From: Myxococcales bacterium
GTDB lineage: Bacteria > Myxococcota_A > UBA9042 > GCA-2863065
Assembly: GCA_018780435.1 (NCBI GenBank)
Contig: JADMJS010000415.1
Coordinates: forward strand, 1-33,541
Direction: 5' to 3'
Length of the DNA stretch: 33,541 bases
Within the stretch, counting starts at the first letter, position 1. Every line of letters begins with the position of its first letter. Shown here piece after piece: positions 32,901 through 33,541 of this stretch. The position numbers and the translations under genes are program-made. The notes beneath the pieces are model-generated. The model did not search any database, was not told the DNA's origin, and worked only from the letters and a program-made list of their open reading frames with translations.

Positions 32901-33492
32901 TGTTGAAGTCGAGCGTCACCGTGAAGGTCGGCCCCGAGACACCCGCAAGGTCGACGAACACGTGGTCGTTCGTGCCATCGAAGAACCCCGGCGCGACGTG
33001 GGTCACGCCACCCGAGTTGGTGGTCGTGACGTAACGCACTGACGCGGGAGCGCAGGTCGGATCGTTGATGCAGACCCGAAAGCGGTCTTCGCTGCCGAGC
33101 GTAGACGCCGCCCGGCGGTAGACCACTTCGAGCACGGGCTGCGGCATAGCGGTCGACAAGGCGTACGTCCGCATGACGGCGCCGGCGACATCGCCCGCAG
33201 TGAGCCCGCCCGGGCCGCCAGTGCGAAGCCGGGCGCCGTCGAGGGCCCAAAGGCCGGCAGTGGGCGCAAAGCCGTTCATGCCGGACTCGAACGCGATCGA
33301 GACGCCGCAGACGTCGGTGCAGGCCGGGTCAGGTGCACAGGCGGGATCGGCGCAATCGATACCGACGGTGCCGTCGTCATCGACGCCATTGGCGCAGTCT
33401 TCGAGCGCGCTCGCGCGACCCGGGAGGGCCAGGGCGGCAACGACGAGGGTAACGAAGTGAGAGCCCCGGACGAGGCGACGTGCCGCCTTCAT
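25294..33492 (-). CDS. Giant secreted Ca-repeat protein fused in frame to an OmpA-family protein
   Basis: This is one uninterrupted 2,732-codon frame. ATG 33492 has GGGGG upstream; an ATG at 33516 would add eight residues. After the signal peptide (ending A-S-A) come beta-sandwich segments and MopE-type D-C-D-D ... D-C-D-G motifs (near 250-285, 525-560 and 865-895). A DUF4215 Cys motif lies near 570-600 and a lamin-tail-like domain near 600-740. About 1,000 residues of Cys-bearing thrombospondin-3 repeats follow (about 1080-2110), with E-x2-C-G-T-D-P and D-x-D-G-D-G calcium loops. Then comes a hydrophobic helix ending L-R-R-R-R (about 2140-2166), like a MYXO-CTERM sorting tail. From Val2167 a new signal peptide, an outer-membrane barrel, four or five further calcium repeats and an OmpA peptidoglycan-binding domain (S-G-H-A-S-V-E-G ... 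N-R-R-V-E-F) follow. Confidence 0.85.
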   Translation of the reverse strand: MKAARRLVRGSHFVTLVVAALALPGRASALEDCANGVDDDGTVGIDCADPACAPDPACTDVCGVSIAFESGMNGFAPTAGLWALDGARLRTGGPGGLTAGDVAGAVMRTYALSTAMPQPVLEVVYRRAASTLGSEDRFRVCINDPTCAPASVRYVTTTNSGGVTHVAPGFFDGTNDHVFVDLAGVSGPTFTVTLDFNTNGSGGGSFGVAVEHLRLLSDVDGDAIPDGDTVGCDVCWDVDGDGYASESSPGPGCLVDCDDTNDAVSPDASEVCGVAGDEDCDGLENGFDEDDCGLEDCANGQDDNGDGKTDCADPVCTSRIECVACFTGFSFDQGDSGFTTTAFSHGPGNPPGFHHEPITTGVGGFFVDAIDVATAAPSGGWFVLERLMTVPATMAAPRLVVDYRLDGDGVPGQDVFGVCLDSSPSNCRVGKPGVVASVNTPTGTVKQLSVALPAGVHQVGLFYDTVNALTNANNGVEILGLRIISDADGDGLAENSAASCDTCIDGDGDAYGDVAFAPVFRSGCGFPEADCDDDSSVANPGALEQCGLAGDQDCDAILDADEPACAVCGDGQRTGDEACDDGDDVPGDGCSDVCDLEAGALVLTELHISRFSPTASGEQWFELINRSQTTLDVSEGGISVQLQSGRLDLGDDCTVTGIAAIPPGGRAVIALGSVATADGLAPTLACTGFQLAAGGELMALEQGGQLIDGVDTRSFACELQNATQGGVGRSFLITAATPSSTNNDTAGDWCLAATSSSYSNSGSHFGSPFQAGTCAERTCDAIDDDCDGATDELLSDLDSDGTCDARDCAPAVPSCATDCLTDADDDAVADCQDGCIDADGDGFGVKGGLPVSTCALFGGQPAVDCDDTLSFVKPGGVETTAGGACDNGLDDDCDGTPDCLDSACALQAVCAGETCAAPTTLGCGQTVTVDPGVNDIVCGSGADSVYRFVAPSAGNYRVELQNLGRVQYGAFFSRGTCSPVDCAGNTTPTLTTTCAAPGDRQLALGAGDVLFVTVDDVAACAGAGSAQGKLTLRCAEACTGGSDEDGDGKTDCADVDCIANAACTALDFDADGVSTQLELTCGTDPANAGSLPGADAIANTDGDLQPNCVDLDDDQDGILDTVEQNTCVLQPLTAKNDAEIYPGGPIQCAVAGVDGDCDGVFDAASAECGTIEQQCSDTLDNDADGKADCLDIDCVASSLCAAADFDGDGVPNAIELQCNAKPAVAASKPTPEQAADLDDDGLASCIDVDDDGDGSNDTEEIICGSDPEDDGSMPPDLDVDDQCDAVDPDDDGDGFDDALENDCGSSPVSAGSTPIQPGFDTDQDGTCDTRDADRDGDGWSNALEIACGTSVAIAADNPDDSGLNVDGDTLCDAVDPDDDEDGWLDEQELLCKTDSQDETDSPIDTDLDGLCDLLDDDTDGDLWPDVLEVQCGTSPLDVSDNPTALGLDGDDDLLCDKVDGDDDGDGWTDGAEAQCGTLAGSGASKPVDTDGDTVCDVIDDDDDGDGALDLVEELCGTSGKDGSDTPGDADGDGLCDSRDPDADFDGDGWSNQLEGECGTDPSTLASAPTDADGDGQCDALETDDDGDGWPDVTEGLCGTDPASAASAPVDTDKDGTCNTVDTDDDGDGAPDANETLCGDDPLSKDEKPDIADLTDIDGDGDVGCVDTDDDADGLPDVAEALLGSNPLAKDTDGDGLIDGDEDKSHDGILTGTETNPTTFDTDGDGLSDKVEVESCYLGDGAATACQASDPTKSDTDGDGLSDAIEDRDRDGRTDPDETNPLRKDSDGDGAEDGVERQCGTDGTDPASTPVDKDENGKCDGAEVDSDGDEIADGVEVLCGTDRLDASDTPSLDELVDTDGDEVLDCADEDDDGDDALDISEGVCGTNPLSKEETPSATDVVDTDGDSQLDCADLDDDADGLVDEAEATFGTDSLDADTDDDGLSDGREVATTRTSPTVADTDGDGVGDGTEVGETTGTSDTDAGTFIPDANPKTTTDPKNADTDDDGLTDGGEDKDGNGRVDAGESDPLDPQDGRLDTDGDGIPDIVETDPCKGATGEGEDCTTIPATDPTRSDSDGDGVSDKLELDVHGTNPTLYDTDGGGVGDGDELENGTDPLVASDDFSKAIVSGDNMFRCDLAGGTGTPGRFGLGLALASIAVAAFWLRRRRVNGAALLLIAATTALPDAATAQQATGNVNIENFWPAGGRFRSFSVEQSLVAPKWQPYGHLRFHGERQSLRLVVGTNEQSIVDFQSIADVNLGVGLWDVLQLDVGLPLILTTSSGDGVTAIAPLTGSGLGDLSVRIRGTLVDNRVGGFGLGLLLGMTAPTGDGEKFMGDPGFGVLAGLITDYRSERVALALNVGTRIRTEEVSFLGRDFGHELTYGLGLDVAAIIGRIDLGFEIFGRTPLLDPFSSVEDTTLELLAGPKWWIVDGLGLEVAVGAGLIQGYGAPDFRFTAGLMWAPAHDDSDGDGILDTEDDCRLSAEDKDGFGDDDGCPELDNDNDNFLDVADKCPLDPEDKNGIDDDDGCPDGDIDGDRIADARDLCPNEREDLDAYEDQDGCPELDNDHDGILDSADACTEKPETVNGFEDRDGCPDEVPVAVAKTIVQCRLQLGRVYFERARDLLSAESQSTLNDVADAIAAYQVNNEPPLLHVFVSGHASVEGTDAQNYELSLRRSLQVYEFLVNKGISASLLERRGFGEAKPLVDADTTAALKQNRRVEFEIEFGGPCAGVR

Positions 33493-33541
33493 CGGACACC
33501 CCCGCCCTGGCCGCATCGTCCACCGAACGTCAACTTGACCT

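Overview
The window is GC-rich and densely coded and looks like chromosome of a myxobacterium-like organism (Myxococcota, probably the Polyangia side). Supporting signs are a Ser/Thr kinase with an N-terminal Cys motif, a PEGA/TPR protein, an FHA-AAA+-Fis regulator, LamG lipoproteins, MopE/DUF4215/thrombospondin-3 secreted proteins with a MYXO-CTERM-like tail, and a Y1 transposase of a type I recall as common in this phylum. No rRNA, tRNA or CRISPR array was seen.

Layout. (1) 1-7425, minus strand: a signalling operon. It runs from a candidate sigma54 promoter (7557-7543) through a small zinc-ribbon protein, an FHA/AAA+/Fis regulator, a membrane Ser/Thr kinase, a PEGA/TPR envelope protein and a LamG lipoprotein that leaves the window. 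Junctions overlap or nearly touch, and the kinase-PEGA junction is a relay of three TGATG stop/start overlaps. (2) 7426-7849: a divergent regulatory region with a four-copy GTCCGGAC array, followed by an orphan ParA ATPase (7850-8713). (3) 8800-15257, plus strand: a heavy-metal RND efflux operon with a Cys-rich exported protein, a lipoprotein carrying two Cys/His motifs, an adaptor carrying two more, the RND pump and an outer-membrane channel. (4) 15258-18954, plus strand: a leader with two hairpins, then a tightly overlapped ATP-grasp / esterase / ATP-grasp operon whose product I do not recognise. This is the best candidate for an undescribed system. (5) 18605-21584: a recent rearrangement. 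The last 346 bp of the third gene is repeated exactly 2,312 bp downstream, and its last 140 bp plus a 14-bp linker forms three tandem 154-bp units. Between the long copies lies a 1,966-bp block with a MITE-like palindrome, a G13 tract, short repeats and a Y1 (HUH) transposase. (6) 21586-24232, minus strand: an FKBP isomerase, a two-subunit 3-oxoacid CoA-transferase and a CPBP membrane protein, from a good sigma70 promoter. (7) 24425-25288, plus strand: a Nudix hydrolase. (8) 25294-33492, minus strand: a 2,732-residue reading frame that appears to join a secreted calcium-repeat protein ending in a sorting tail to a complete OmpA-family protein with its own signal peptide.

How parts may work together: the kinase could phosphorylate a partner read by the FHA domain of the regulator in the same operon. 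The efflux operon passes divalent metal from periplasmic Cys/His sites into the pump. The two ATP-grasp enzymes plus hydrolase look like a pathway that builds and trims an amide- or ester-linked metabolite. These links are inferences from gene order and domain content.
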